Assembly: GCA_945893045.1 (NCBI GenBank)
Contig: CAMDEA010000041.1
Span: forward strand, 1-50,226
Origin: Planctomyces sp. SH-PL62
GTDB lineage: Bacteria > Planctomycetota > Planctomycetia > Planctomycetales > Planctomycetaceae
Length of the DNA stretch: 50,226 nt
Direction: 5' to 3'
In this document: positions 19,481 to 27,705 of the stretch, piece by piece
How positions within the stretch are numbered: position 1 is the first letter of the stretch
Layout of the letters: the number at the start of each line of letters is the position of its first letter
Program-made: the position numbers and the translations under genes
The notes under the pieces: model-generated
What the model was told of the DNA's origin: nothing
What the model saw: only the letters and a program-made list of their open reading frames with translations
Database searches by the model: none

Positions 19481-21118
19481 TTATGGTTTCGGCGCGGCGG
19501 GCGGGATCGCTCCGGCTGGCGGAACCGCACCCGGTGGAATCGTAGTTCCTGGTGGAATCGCTCCTGCGGGAAGACCGGGCGGCACGACTCCCGGGGCTCC
19601 TGCTGGCACGGCTGTTCCCGGTGCGGTCACGCCGCCAGGAAAGCCTGGCGGAAAGGCTCCGGGCTGTGCGCTGCCGGGAAATGTCGCGCCGGGCGACAGT
19701 CCTGGCGGAGATCCGCCCGGCGATCCGGTCTGTTCTTTCAGGCGGTCGATCATCGCGCTCGGCACCGACGCCGAGACGCTCATCGTGGGACCAGTCAGAC
19801 TCACTTGTACGGAGTTGATAACCACGTCGATGTCCGGCAGCATCATCTTCAAGACGGTGGCTTGCTGTTTCAGTTGCTCAATTTGCTTTGTGGTCTCGGT
19901 GTGAATCTGCTGAGCGGCGGAATCGGTCTTGCACGTCAACGCGACTTTCAAATCGACGCTCCCCGGAAATTTGAGATCCAGTCGAACGCTCGCAATCTCT
20001 TGCACGAGTTTTTGCATTTCCTTGTTCGGCAGCATTTCCGGGCTGAACCCAGATGGGAGCGATGGCTGCGCAGCGTTCCCTTTGGAATTGGCGATCATCG
20101 TCAGGTGCTGATCCTTCGCGAGATACGCCAGCAGGTCGTTGTTCTCGGCTTGATCCTTGCGGTCGATGATCCGCTCGATCCACTTCGGGTCGGAGAGAAT
20201 CGCATTTCGGTCATTGGCGAAGACCATCGCCCCGCCGTTGGGCTTCGGGTCTACGTAGTAACTGATGCCGCTGTGCGATTTGGCGGTGAAGCCTTGCGTG
20301 ATTTGCTCGAGCGTCTTGCCTCCGTAGGGTTGCTTGAGCCGGACCACCATCACGGCATCCTCAACGCCGGGCTGATTGCCGCCCGGCATGCCCATTCCCA
20401 TTCCGCCGGGCATTCCCGGCATGCCCATCATTGGATTTCCAGCCATCGGCGCTCCGGGTTGGGCAGCCGCCTTGGCGGCATTGGGGTCCAACTTCACCGC
20501 CAGATAGAGATGCTCAATTTCTTGAGCCGGGAATCCAAACGACTTTTCAAATTCTGCGAGTCCCTTTTGACCATCGGGTTTCTGAACGAAGGAAGCCAAG
20601 ACCGGCGATGCGATCAGGTCCGCCGGGCGCGCCGTGAAATAGACATCCGCATCCGACGGCAGGAAGGCGATGAACTCGCCCGACGCACTGCTGATCCCTT
20701 TCGCTCCCGGCAGGTTCATTAAGAACCAGACCAAGCCACCCAGCACCAGGAGCGCCGCCACGCTGCCGCCGATGATCGCCAACAACGGCCCGGCGGACTT
20801 TTTCTTGGAGCGTCCCTTCTTGCCTTTGACCGCTCCCTTTTTTGAGGCCCCACCGCTCGATCGCTTCGTGCTGCGGACCGGTGCCTCTTCTTCTTGCTCT
20901 TCTGAGTTCTCGTCTTCCGGAGCCTCGTAATCGTCCTCGGACAGATCATCGAGCGCGTCGAGGAAATCATCCTCGTCCGCTTTTTTCTTCGGCGGAGCCT
21001 TCACCGGGAACGGCTTCTTGCACTTGGGACAGCCAACCTTCTTGCCCTCCGGCGGAGCGGCCTTCAGCTTCAGCTTTGTTTTACAGTGCGGACATTGAAC
21101 GCTGATCGGATCAGCCAT
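19481..21118 (-). CDS. Zinc-ribbon, single-pass membrane protein with Pro/Gly-rich tail
   Basis: 545 residues. The N-terminus has a zinc ribbon with C9-x2-C12 and C30-x2-C33 (MJ0042-like), cytoplasmic by inference. An acidic then Lys/Ser-rich linker leads to one membrane helix at about 111-135 (PLLAIIGGSVAALLVLGGLV). The outer part (140-470) is a globular domain found in planctomycete proteins of unknown function, with an inserted Met/Gly/Pro-rich run near residues 225-250. The tail (about 475-545) is a low-complexity stretch of PPG and PAG repeats. The architecture, zinc ribbon inside and large domain outside, is typical of planctomycete membrane proteins; no function is known. Confidence 0.82.
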   Translation of the reverse strand: MADPISVQCPHCKTKLKLKAAPPEGKKVGCPKCKKPFPVKAPPKKKADEDDFLDALDDLSEDDYEAPEDENSEEQEEEAPVRSTKRSSGGASKKGAVKGKKGRSKKKSAGPLLAIIGGSVAALLVLGGLVWFLMNLPGAKGISSASGEFIAFLPSDADVYFTARPADLIASPVLASFVQKPDGQKGLAEFEKSFGFPAQEIEHLYLAVKLDPNAAKAAAQPGAPMAGNPMMGMPGMPGGMGMGMPGGNQPGVEDAVMVVRLKQPYGGKTLEQITQGFTAKSHSGISYYVDPKPNGGAMVFANDRNAILSDPKWIERIIDRKDQAENNDLLAYLAKDQHLTMIANSKGNAAQPSLPSGFSPEMLPNKEMQKLVQEIASVRLDLKFPGSVDLKVALTCKTDSAAQQIHTETTKQIEQLKQQATVLKMMLPDIDVVINSVQVSLTGPTMSVSASVPSAMIDRLKEQTGSPGGSPPGLSPGATFPGSAQPGAFPPGFPGGVTAPGTAVPAGAPGVVPPGLPAGAIPPGTTIPPGAVPPAGAIPPAAPKP

Positions 21119-21304
21119 GATGGCTTCCTTGGAGATGTGAGACCGAGCGAGATGTCTCGGATGCTACGCCGCGCGCGAGCCACTCTCAAGCCGCGACTGA
21201 CATCCCGCTGTACCGTCCACCCCATGGCTAAGCCCGGAATTCTCCACGAGCGCTCGCCTCCCTTGCTTGCTGGGTGTCGGCTTGAAACGATGTCCGTGCC
21301 AGTA

Positions 21305-21336
21305 TTTCAGATTTGAGATTTCAGATTTGAGATTTC
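21305..21336. repeat. Tandem heptamers TTTCAGA/TTTGAGA
   Basis: Four 7-mers in a row (TTTCAGA TTTGAGA TTTCAGA TTTGAGA) and a partial fifth unit. They lie 26 bases upstream of the GTG start of the ThuA-like gene, in an AT-rich patch of a divergent intergenic region. They resemble the short tandemly repeated heptamers known from cyanobacteria; similar 7-mer runs occur at 2495-2577 and 46942-46962. Confidence 0.8.
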
Positions 21337-21362
21337 CATTTCACCACTCGAAAGGTTGAACC

Positions 21363-22382
21363 GTGAAGATTCGATTGGCTCTGTGCTTAGTGACTGTTGG
21401 ATTTGGTTTTGTCGTCTCGGCCGTGCAGGCCGCTGATCCTTGGATCGTGTTTGAAGGTGGCGACGGGCCGGGCAAAGGAAAACACATTGTGCTCATCAGT
21501 GGTGATGACGAGTACCGCTCGGAAGAGGCGCTGCCGCAGTTGGCGAAGATTCTGTCGAAGCATCATGGCTTCAAATGCACGGTGCTGTTCCCGATTGATC
21601 CGGCGGATGGCTCGATCAAGCCGGATCATCAGACCAACATTCCGGGGACCGAAGCGTTAAAGACGGCCGATCTGGCGATTCTGGGACTGCGGTTCCGCAA
21701 TCTGCCGGATGAGCAGATGCAGCCGTTCGTCGATTACATCGAAGCGGGCAAGCCGGTGATCGGCCTGCGGACTTCGACGCACTCGTTCAACATTCCGAAA
21801 GACCGCAAGTTCGCCAAGTACGGATGGACGTACGGCGGCAAAGAGTACGAACAAGGCTTCGGCCGGCAGGTGCTCGGCGAGACTTGGATCAGCCATCACG
21901 GACATCATGCGGTCGAGGGAACTCGTGGCCTCTTGGTGCCGGACCAAGCGTCGCACCCGATTCTGCGCGGACTCAAAGACGGCGACATCTTTGGCACGAC
22001 GGACGTTTATGGCGTGCGCTTGCCGCTGCCGGGAGACAGCCTGCCGCTGGTGCTCGGCCAAGTCACCGCGACGCTGAAAGACGACAGCCCACCGGTCGAG
22101 GGGCAGAAGAACAACCCGATGATGCCGGTCGCCTGGACTAAGTCCTACAAGAGCGAGAGCGGCAAAACGGCGCGCGTCTTCACGACCACGATGGGAGCCT
22201 CCGAAGACTTGCTGTGGGAGGGGACTCGCCGATTGATCGTCAACGCCAGCTACTGGTGCCTATCGATGGAAGACAAGATTCCGGAGAGATCGAAGGTCGA
22301 TCTGGTCGGCGACTTCAAGCCGCTGCGATTCAAGTTCGGCGGCTTCGCGAAGGGCGTGAAGCCGCAAGACCTGCTGAAGTGA
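21363..22382 (+). CDS. Secreted ThuA-like domain protein
   Basis: A 339-residue protein starting at GTG (21363) with a signal peptide (MKIRLALCLVTVGFGFVVSAVQAA, cleavage near residue 24). The body has the ThuA/glutamine-amidotransferase-like fold features: KHIVLISGDDEYRSEEALP, LAILGLRFRNLPDEQM, YIEAGKPVIGLRTSTHSF and THPILRGL-type wording (SHPILRGLKDGDIF). In planctomycetes such secreted ThuA proteins are very common and are associated with sugar turnover, but the enzymatic activity is unproven. No sugar-utilisation neighbours are seen here. The GTG start is supported by its position directly before the signal peptide and by an AAAGG element about 10 bases upstream. Confidence 0.88.
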   Translation: MKIRLALCLVTVGFGFVVSAVQAADPWIVFEGGDGPGKGKHIVLISGDDEYRSEEALPQLAKILSKHHGFKCTVLFPIDPADGSIKPDHQTNIPGTEALKTADLAILGLRFRNLPDEQMQPFVDYIEAGKPVIGLRTSTHSFNIPKDRKFAKYGWTYGGKEYEQGFGRQVLGETWISHHGHHAVEGTRGLLVPDQASHPILRGLKDGDIFGTTDVYGVRLPLPGDSLPLVLGQVTATLKDDSPPVEGQKNNPMMPVAWTKSYKSESGKTARVFTTTMGASEDLLWEGTRRLIVNASYWCLSMEDKIPERSKVDLVGDFKPLRFKFGGFAKGVKPQDLLK

Positions 22383-22410
22383 GACGGACGCGACTCGCGC
22401 CTGATTCTCA

Positions 22411-22567
22411 GGCGAGCGGGGCGGCGTCAGCCCAATGGCACTCATTTTAGAAGGTAGCAGGCACATTCCATGTGCCGTCCGCCTGAGAATTGCGGACGGC
22501 ACATGGAATGTGCCTGCTACTTTGCGGACAAAGTCCGTGCCATTGGGCTGACGCCTCCCCGCTCGCC
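22411..22567. repeat. Nested composite palindrome (copy 1)
   Basis: The outer arms (22411-22441 and 22537-22567) belong to the GGCGAGC/GGCGTCAGCC family and end in CAATGGCAC / GTGCCATTG. Inside is a second inverted repeat, 22454-22482 and 22492-22520, beginning GTAGCAGGCACAT and ending ATGTGCCTGCTAC. Each inner arm is itself a hairpin (GGCACAT, loop, ATGTGCC). It lies between two convergent genes and may terminate both. A second copy of the whole composite is at 44170-44320. Confidence 0.9.
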
Positions 22568-22579
22568 AGAACCTGCGCA

Positions 22580-23431
22580 CTACTTGGCATCATCGCCGGT
22601 TTTGCTTTCCGGTTTGTCTGCCTTCGCGGCGTCTTTGGCATCGTCGGCGGGTTTGTCCGATTCGGCGGATTTCTTCATCGGTGTCGACGACTTCAACTCG
22701 GGCATCGTGATCGGGCGGGGATCGGCCTCCATCATTTTCAGCCGGCGCGAGAGCATGGCGATGCGGCGTTCGCAGCGTTCCTCTTCGTCCAAGTTCTTGC
22801 CGTTCGAGAGCCGTTGGATGCGCGCGGAGAGGAATCGCAAGGTTTCCAGTACGGCTTCGGACTGAGCTTGCATGTCCGTTTTCAATTCCTGCTCCAGCGC
22901 CGTGACCAGCACTTTCAGCGACTCTTCGGAGAGCTTGTCGCTGGTGGCGAGTTCCTGGAAGCCTTTTTCGATGACGTCGTGATTGTCGTGCATCGCTTTG
23001 CGGAATTTGTCCTCGGTCAGTGTCGTGACCTGGTTGGCCAGCTTGTCGGTTTCCGTCAGGACATAGTCTTCGAGTTTGAGCCGCAAGTCGGGAACCGCTG
23101 CCTGCGCTTGCAAGCTGACTTGCTCGGCCCAGGCGGGAGCGGAGTTGTTGATCTGCGCGATCAACGCGTCGCGAGCGGCCGGCAGATTTTGATCGAGTAG
23201 ACCGGTCGCGGAACCGACCAGCGTTTTCGGTTCGAGCAACCCGGCAATCATTTTGTAGCCGTAGTAGAAGTAGCCGCCGAGCACGACGAGAGCGATCAGG
23301 CCGATCGTTGCCGTCGTCCGCGTCGAACGATGGATCGCGGCTTCTTGTTGAGAAATTTTCTGAGTCAACTTGTTCATTCGCTCGGTCAAAGCCGTAGCGG
23401 CCGCCGGGCTGGGGGTATTGGGAGTACTCAT
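22580..23431 (-). CDS. Single-pass membrane protein with coiled-coil
   Basis: About 283 residues from the ATG at 23431, which begins MSTPNTPSPAA and has an AAAGG element upstream; an in-frame start 17 codons earlier is less likely. A cytoplasmic segment with heptad-like pattern (LTERMNKLTQKISQQEAAIHRS) leads into a membrane helix (ATIGLIALVVLGGYFYYGYKM, about 41-61). The outer part is mostly helical with charged residues and ends in a Lys/Asp/Ala-rich disordered tail. It shares its layout (short coiled coil, one helix, long helical domain) with the gene just upstream, 23496-24239, and the two probably arose by duplication or act as a pair. The family is unknown. Confidence 0.8.
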   Translation of the reverse strand: MSTPNTPSPAAATALTERMNKLTQKISQQEAAIHRSTRTTATIGLIALVVLGGYFYYGYKMIAGLLEPKTLVGSATGLLDQNLPAARDALIAQINNSAPAWAEQVSLQAQAAVPDLRLKLEDYVLTETDKLANQVTTLTEDKFRKAMHDNHDVIEKGFQELATSDKLSEESLKVLVTALEQELKTDMQAQSEAVLETLRFLSARIQRLSNGKNLDEEERCERRIAMLSRRLKMMEADPRPITMPELKSSTPMKKSAESDKPADDAKDAAKADKPESKTGDDAK

Positions 23432-23495
23432 CGGAAAGTGCCTTTCACGCGAGAAGAAGAATTCAGAAGGAAAGCCGCTCATGAGGCGGAGAGAC

Positions 23496-24239
23496 CTAGT
23501 TGCCGGCGGCGGGCCGGCTGCGCGAGAACTTGATCGCCAGCAGGTCCATCATTTCGCCGACCAATTGAGATTCGAGCGGCGGCTCATCACCGACTGGCTT
23601 GTCCGCGGGCGGGAAGTCTTCCCAGACCCGATCCATCGTCTTCAATTCCTTCTGGAACTCGTCCACGTAGTACTTCTTCACCAGACGATCCAGCGCCAGG
23701 CAGGTATTGCCCATCATGCGGTCACGAATTTCCGGGTTCTGCACCGAGGGAAACTCCTGCTGAAACAGTTTGTCGTGACGGCGCAGCAATTCGTGATGAT
23801 GTTTCTCGAGCTTGTCCGACATGCGTGACGCCAAGTTGTCCGTCAGTTTTGCGCGCTCGGTGTCGATGAGCTTCATGAAGACCGGCATGTCCTTCGTCGA
23901 TTGCTCGGAGAACGCGGTCGTGACGACCGGCGTGACCTTGTCCACCAGCTTCTGAGCCTCGGCCCGAAAACTGGCTTGATTGCCGGCGATCGACTTTTGA
24001 AGTTCGGCCATCAATCGGTCTTGGTAGTCCGCGCTGCGCAACTGATTGCCGAGCGCGTAGAATTGCCAGATCGCGACGACCACGAACGCCAAAAAGGCGA
24101 GCATGACGAGCCGCCGTGTGGAGCGAGAATTCTCGAGAGCGGCGGTGAGGCCCTCGGTGCGGCGTTGCAACTCATCCAACCGAGCGGTGAGTTGTTCGAG
24201 CTCGGACGTTGCAGGCGTCCGATCGGGTGTGGTGGACAT
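23496..24239 (-). CDS. Single-pass membrane protein with coiled-coil, partner of the downstream gene
   Basis: 247 residues from the ATG at 24239, chosen because GGAGAC lies just upstream and the product then begins MSTTPDRTPATSELEQ, close in style to the neighbouring MSTPNTPSP start. A coiled-coil segment (LEQLTARLDELQRRTEGLTAALENS) precedes one membrane helix (LVMLAFLAFVVVAIWQFYALG). The remainder is a charged helical domain ending in a short basic tail. The 64-base gap to the next gene and the matching layout suggest a two-gene transcript. I do not recognise a family. Confidence 0.8.
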   Translation of the reverse strand: MSTTPDRTPATSELEQLTARLDELQRRTEGLTAALENSRSTRRLVMLAFLAFVVVAIWQFYALGNQLRSADYQDRLMAELQKSIAGNQASFRAEAQKLVDKVTPVVTTAFSEQSTKDMPVFMKLIDTERAKLTDNLASRMSDKLEKHHHELLRRHDKLFQQEFPSVQNPEIRDRMMGNTCLALDRLVKKYYVDEFQKELKTMDRVWEDFPPADKPVGDEPPLESQLVGEMMDLLAIKFSRSRPAAGN

Positions 24240-24467
24240 GGCGGTCTCCTGGGTGAATGGAAAGGAATTGACCTGCGCGTTGACCCGCGTCGTTCTCAGA
24301 AGGGAATTGGCCGAATGGCCGCATCTCCGGAAGCTCAGAACGGCCTCCGACGAAGGCAACACGATATGAGCCGGACTCGACTTTTCAACCGCTGCGCCGC
24401 GAATTCCCGCAAAGTTCATGAGACTTGTGATCGCGAAGATTGCGGCCAGATTCGGTTCCGACACCGC

Positions 24468-26195
24468 TCAGCCGCGCAATTGGTCGCCGAAGGCGCGGGC
24501 GACGGCATCGAGGTCCGGCATCAAGCAGGGATGCTTGTATTGCTCGATGCTGCCGCCCAGGCGGGTTTGTCGCTGTTCGGCAAAACGCCGCCAAGAACCG
24601 TCGATCAGCCGAGCCAAACGCAGCGGGGCGAGCCGGCCGGTCGAGCGTTTTTCCTGGTACTCGCAGTTCAACTCTTGCAGCTTGGAGTCGATCGTGCTGG
24701 CGAGTTGCTCGCCAAGCTGCGGGTGCGGCATGTCGCGCGCTTCGAGCAGAAGCTGGTAGTACGGCGGCTCGCCCCAAACCGGCGTGAGTGTGAAGAATCC
24801 CACGCGATGATGATGCGCGTCCAAGGCGTGCCGCACGGCTTCGACGACCTGTGATTCCGAGACTTTCTCGCCGGTCAGGTTCGAGATGTGCGCACCCTTG
24901 TGCAGAAACCGCAGGATCGGTGTCGTGCCGACGAAGCCGGTGCAGCGCACGACGTCGCAGATGTCGTAGCGGTACAGCCCGGACGAAGTTGTCAGCAGAA
25001 TGAAATAGTTCCGGTCGGCCATCAGCTCATGAGCTTCGAGGAGGGTCGGGTTGGCCGAGCCATGTTCTGCTTCGGGAATGAACTCGAAGTAATGCGACGT
25101 GACATCGAGCACGCCGTCGGTGTGTTCCTCGTTGAAAGGGATCGTCATCCGGCCTTCGCTGGCGGAGAGGCCGTGATCGCGAATCGGAATGTTCTCTCCG
25201 AAGTGCTGCTTGACGGCCGAGAGATACGCGGCACAACTTCCGCCCATCCAGATCGCAAGCTGTTCGAGTTTCGGCCAAGCGTCGCTCAGCCGCAGCATCC
25301 CCGCCGCGTCGGCCAGCGCTGCGAGTTCTCTCGCGCGTTTCGGCCGGCGACGAGCCAGTCGTCGCTGAAGCTTCTGCCGCACTTCGTCGTTGACCGCGAA
25401 TCGGTTCGACAGCGTTCCATCGGCGATGTCGCGGATCAGCGATTCTTTCTCGGCGTCCGCCAACGTCGCGAGTTGCACCAGCGTGCTGGGATTCGCGGTC
25501 GTGATCAGCCCGATGTTGTCGTCGGCCAAGCCCAGTCGCAGGATCGTGTAGTACTTGGCCAGCGGGTTTTCGATTTTCGAAACGACATAGGGGATCGTGT
25601 ACATGAACCGCACGATCGGCCGTTGCGACGCGACGGCCAGACCGCTGATGTTGCCGCAGGGCGTTCCGGCCGGAGTGCGATAGCGGTTGAAATCGCTGGC
25701 GACTTGCAGAATGTTTTTGTGGTTCAACCCCGGCCGAGCGTCGTAAGCGTGAATGCCCCAAATCTGCCAGCCGCGGCGGTAGTCGTCCAAGAACTGCTGC
25801 GTGATCGGAATGAACTTCGAATCCGATGTCGTCCCGCTGCTGAGAGTGAACATCAACAGCTTGTTCTGCGGTCCGAGCAACGCCTGCGTGTCACCGACCT
25901 TGAGCCGCTCGATGTAGGGCCGGAAGCGCTCAAAGTCAGAGATCGGCAATCGTGTGCGAAACTCGTTGGGCGTGAGCGCGGACGTCAGCCCGTGCTCTTG
26001 GCTAAAACGACTCGCCTCATTGAGCGTCAGCAAACGCTGCAAAACGACGTGCTGAGTCTTCCGGCAATCCTCGGCGGCCCTCAGAAAGCGTTTCGACTGC
26101 TTGCGGACGCGGGCTCGAAACAGCGATCCTGCAAATGCCCGCAGCCGGTCTTTCGCGGTCAGTCGATGTCGGGGGTGTTTCGTCGGATCACGCAT
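24468..26195 (-). CDS. GH3-family acyl-adenylate (amide) synthetase-like protein
   Basis: About 575 residues. GH3 hallmarks of the ANL superfamily are present: the ATP loop SSGTTSDSKFIPIT, the central YGASEG-like motif (here LSASEGRMTIPF), and SGLYRYDICDVVRC matching the GLYRYRxGD signature. Plant GH3 enzymes join amino acids to hormone carboxylates by way of adenylates; bacterial members have unknown acid and amine substrates. The start is placed at the ATG 26195 because the in-frame start at 26228 lies inside a terminator hairpin that belongs to the gene upstream. The 228-base gap after the gene separates it from the membrane-protein pair. Confidence 0.88.
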   Translation of the reverse strand: MRDPTKHPRHRLTAKDRLRAFAGSLFRARVRKQSKRFLRAAEDCRKTQHVVLQRLLTLNEASRFSQEHGLTSALTPNEFRTRLPISDFERFRPYIERLKVGDTQALLGPQNKLLMFTLSSGTTSDSKFIPITQQFLDDYRRGWQIWGIHAYDARPGLNHKNILQVASDFNRYRTPAGTPCGNISGLAVASQRPIVRFMYTIPYVVSKIENPLAKYYTILRLGLADDNIGLITTANPSTLVQLATLADAEKESLIRDIADGTLSNRFAVNDEVRQKLQRRLARRRPKRARELAALADAAGMLRLSDAWPKLEQLAIWMGGSCAAYLSAVKQHFGENIPIRDHGLSASEGRMTIPFNEEHTDGVLDVTSHYFEFIPEAEHGSANPTLLEAHELMADRNYFILLTTSSGLYRYDICDVVRCTGFVGTTPILRFLHKGAHISNLTGEKVSESQVVEAVRHALDAHHHRVGFFTLTPVWGEPPYYQLLLEARDMPHPQLGEQLASTIDSKLQELNCEYQEKRSTGRLAPLRLARLIDGSWRRFAEQRQTRLGGSIEQYKHPCLMPDLDAVARAFGDQLRG

Positions 26196-26210
26196 GAGGC
26201 AGAGCCTCGC

Positions 26211-26243
26211 CAAAACGAACGCCCGCACCGAAAGGTGCGGGCG
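26211..26243 (-). terminator. Rho-independent terminator of the small basic protein gene
   Basis: On the minus strand, a perfect 10-bp stem (CGCCCGCACC / GGTGCGGGCG, 26220-26243) with a 4-base loop is followed by TTCGTTTTG. It lies 31 bases after the stop codon of the minus-strand gene at 26275-26553 and upstream of the GH3 start, so it separates the two transcripts. Confidence 0.88.
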
Positions 26244-26274
26244 TGATCATTCACATTCACGACACGGAGCCGAA

Positions 26275-26553
26275 CTACTTCTTGCCCTTGGCGGCTGGCG
26301 CGGCCTTGGCGGCCGGAGCACCCTTGGCTCCCGCAGCCGGAGCGGCATCGCCTTCTTCGCCTTCCTTCTTTTCCTTCTTCTTTTTCTTGCCGACTGTTTG
26401 TTTTGCGATGCGGGTCTTGGGCAGGCCGAACGGGCTACGGGTGTCGGTCCACTTCTCATCGACCTTCATCTGAGCGATCCGCTCTTCACGCGATAAGACG
26501 CTTCGGCGGCGAGCCATATTGCTTTTCCGCCGCAAACTATTGTGCATCGCCAC
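26275..26553 (-). CDS. PVC small basic protein (probable ribosome-associated)
   Basis: A 92-residue protein. The first ~55 residues (HNSLRRKSNMARRRSVLSREERIAQM, then FGLPKTRIA) match the small basic protein family known from Planctomycetes, Verrucomicrobia and Chlamydiae (TIGR04137), proposed to be a ribosome component. The rest is a Lys-rich then Ala/Pro/Lys low-complexity tail, longer than in most family members. The GTG at 26553 has AAGGAG with 7-base spacing and is preferred; an ATG at 26547 would drop two residues. A strong terminator follows. High basic charge and a solitary transcript fit a highly expressed ribosomal gene. Confidence 0.85.
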   Translation of the reverse strand: MAMHNSLRRKSNMARRRSVLSREERIAQMKVDEKWTDTRSPFGLPKTRIAKQTVGKKKKKEKKEGEEGDAAPAAGAKGAPAAKAAPAAKGKK

Positions 26554-26861
26554 GTCAAAACTCCTTCGGTCTGTCCGACATTCTTGGGGGCAGGTTTGTC
26601 ACTTGATTCAGCCAGCCATATAAACCCGCCAGCCGCAAGAGGGGCGGGAGTTTACGGGTCGCGCCAGACCATTGCAACCAGATCGCCGCAATGGGGTCGG
26701 GAGTCTTTTTCATGCCGCACAACACGAGTCAAACAACCGAAAAACTCTCAACTGCGGTATGAAAAAGACTCCCGACCCCGTCGCGATGACTGCTTCTCGG
26801 AGAGTCTCCGTGAAGCCTTCGCCCTCGCTGACGCGACGGGTTTTTGAACGGAGTCTCTCCC
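26554..26861. other. Divergent intergenic region, 308 bases
   Basis: This region lies between the starts of the small basic protein gene (minus) and nrdR (plus). It holds an inverted repeat at 26620-26653 (TAAACCCGCC / GGCGGGAGTTTA) and the 88-base GGGGTCGGGAGTC palindrome at 26692-26779. Promoters for both genes must be here; I cannot place their boxes with confidence. Confidence 0.5.
26692..26779. repeat. GGGGTCGGGAGTC palindrome (copy 1)
   Basis: The left end GGGGTCGGGAGTCTTTTTCA (26692-26711) is the reverse complement of the right end finishing GACTCCCGACCCC at 26779. The interior is not palindromic except near GCCGCA/TGCGG. It lies about 80 bases before the nrdR start. Further copies are at 44432-44521 and 48893-48977, each upstream of a start codon. 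Confidence 0.85.
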
Positions 26862-27320
26862 ATGATGTGCGTCTTCTGCCGGCACGACGAAACCAAGGTC
26901 ATCGACACGCGGATGAGCGAGTCGTTCGTGATCCGCCGCCGCCGCGAATGCCTCAAATGCAACCGCCGCTTCACGACCCACGAGCGGGTTGAAGAATCGT
27001 CGATGAAGGTCATCAAGAAGGACGGTTCGCGAGTCCCCTTCAGCCGCGAGAAACTCCGCCTCGGTCTGGAAAAGGCCTGCTTCAAGCGGCCGATCAGTGC
27101 GGAGCAAATCGACGAGATCGTGCGCGACGTCGAAACCGATGCGAACGACAACTTCGAGCGGGAAGTTCCGTCACGCTACATCGGCGAGAAAGTCTTCAAC
27201 CGGCTACGGGCGCTGGATCATGTCGCCTTCGTGCGATTCGCGTCGGTCTATCGCGAGTTCCAAGACGTCCGCGACTTCATGCAGCAAGTCGACACGATTC
27301 TCCGCGAGCGGAAGAAGTGA
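26862..27320 (+). CDS. nrdR: Transcriptional repressor NrdR
   Basis: 152 residues. The N-terminal zinc ribbon has C3-x2-C6 and C30-x2-C33 ([17 protein letters not shown], then [12 protein letters not shown]), and the ATP-cone follows ([24 protein letters not shown]). NrdR represses ribonucleotide reductase genes by binding NrdR boxes, with ATP/dATP sensed by the cone. The ATG at 26862 with CGGAG eight bases upstream is preferred to the TTG 18 bases earlier, because family members begin with M-x-CPxC. No ribonucleotide reductase gene is in the window. Confidence 0.96.
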   Translation: MMCVFCRHDETKVIDTRMSESFVIRRRRECLKCNRRFTTHERVEESSMKVIKKDGSRVPFSREKLRLGLEKACFKRPISAEQIDEIVRDVETDANDNFEREVPSRYIGEKVFNRLRALDHVAFVRFASVYREFQDVRDFMQQVDTILRERKK

Positions 27321-27339
27321 GCTGGCGAGTTTGCAAATT

Positions 27340-27443
27340 CGTGGGGCAGGTTTTCAACCTGCCCGAACAGGCGTTGTAAAACTTGAGGTTCACTCGAAAC
27401 AACGCTGTCGCTAGGGCCGGGCAGGTTGAAAACCTGCCCCACG
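27340..27443. repeat. Double-hairpin palindrome, GGGCAGGTT family
   Basis: The left arm 27340-27365 and right arm 27417-27443 are reverse complements (CGTGGGGCAGGTT onwards). Each arm is also a hairpin on its own: GGGCAGGTT-TTC-AACCTGCCC on the left and GGGCAGGTT-GAA-AACCTGCCC on the right. It fills the gap between nrdR and the relic of a DUF1553 gene and abuts the relic's stop codon. Confidence 0.9.
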
Positions 27444-27444
27444 T

Positions 27445-27705
27445 TCAGCCCTTCGTGACTGTCTCATCGAGATTGAGGATCACGTTGGCGACCGCTCTCC
27501 AAGCGGCGAGTTCGGCAGCGGGGAGTTGCTCGTTTCGTGGCGACTCACCGACGGTCAACAACTTCGTTGTCGCAGCGGGATCGGCGTTGAACCGGGCGAG
27601 TTGCTGCTCGAAGACGCGCCGCAGAACGGCCAGTTCGCGCGGCGTCGGCTTGCGAGCAATCGCGAGGCGAAACGCAAAGGTGATGCGCTGGTCGGTTGGC
27701 GACCG
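27445..27705 (-). pseudogene. C-terminal relic of a DUF1549/DUF1553 (PSD1) protein
   Basis: The last ~87 residues of this frame read RITFAFRLAIARKPTPRELAV, LTVGESPRNEQLPAAELAAW and AVANVILNLDETVTKG. These are the exact C-terminal phrases of the large planctomycete DUF1553 family, normally about 800-1000 residues. Only this tail survives. Just upstream, in another frame (about 27710-27800), ALVAIGLLLLGGFVSRTWGE looks like the hydrophobic core of a secretion signal, so the original gene may have lost its middle by deletion with a frameshift. A palindromic element abuts the stop codon. Such genes usually partner with DUF1501 genes, which are absent here. Confidence 0.8.

Noticed and set aside
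19475..20722. A 415-residue plus-strand open frame
   Set aside because: Antisense to the zinc-ribbon membrane protein; composition is Arg/Gly/Trp-rich as expected for the reverse of Pro/Gly codons.
26196..26228. An 11-residue N-terminal extension of the GH3 protein
   Set aside because: The start codon would lie inside the terminator hairpin of the upstream gene.
24888..26246. A 452-residue plus-strand open frame
   Set aside because: Antisense to the GH3 gene, which has conserved ATP and adenylate motifs.
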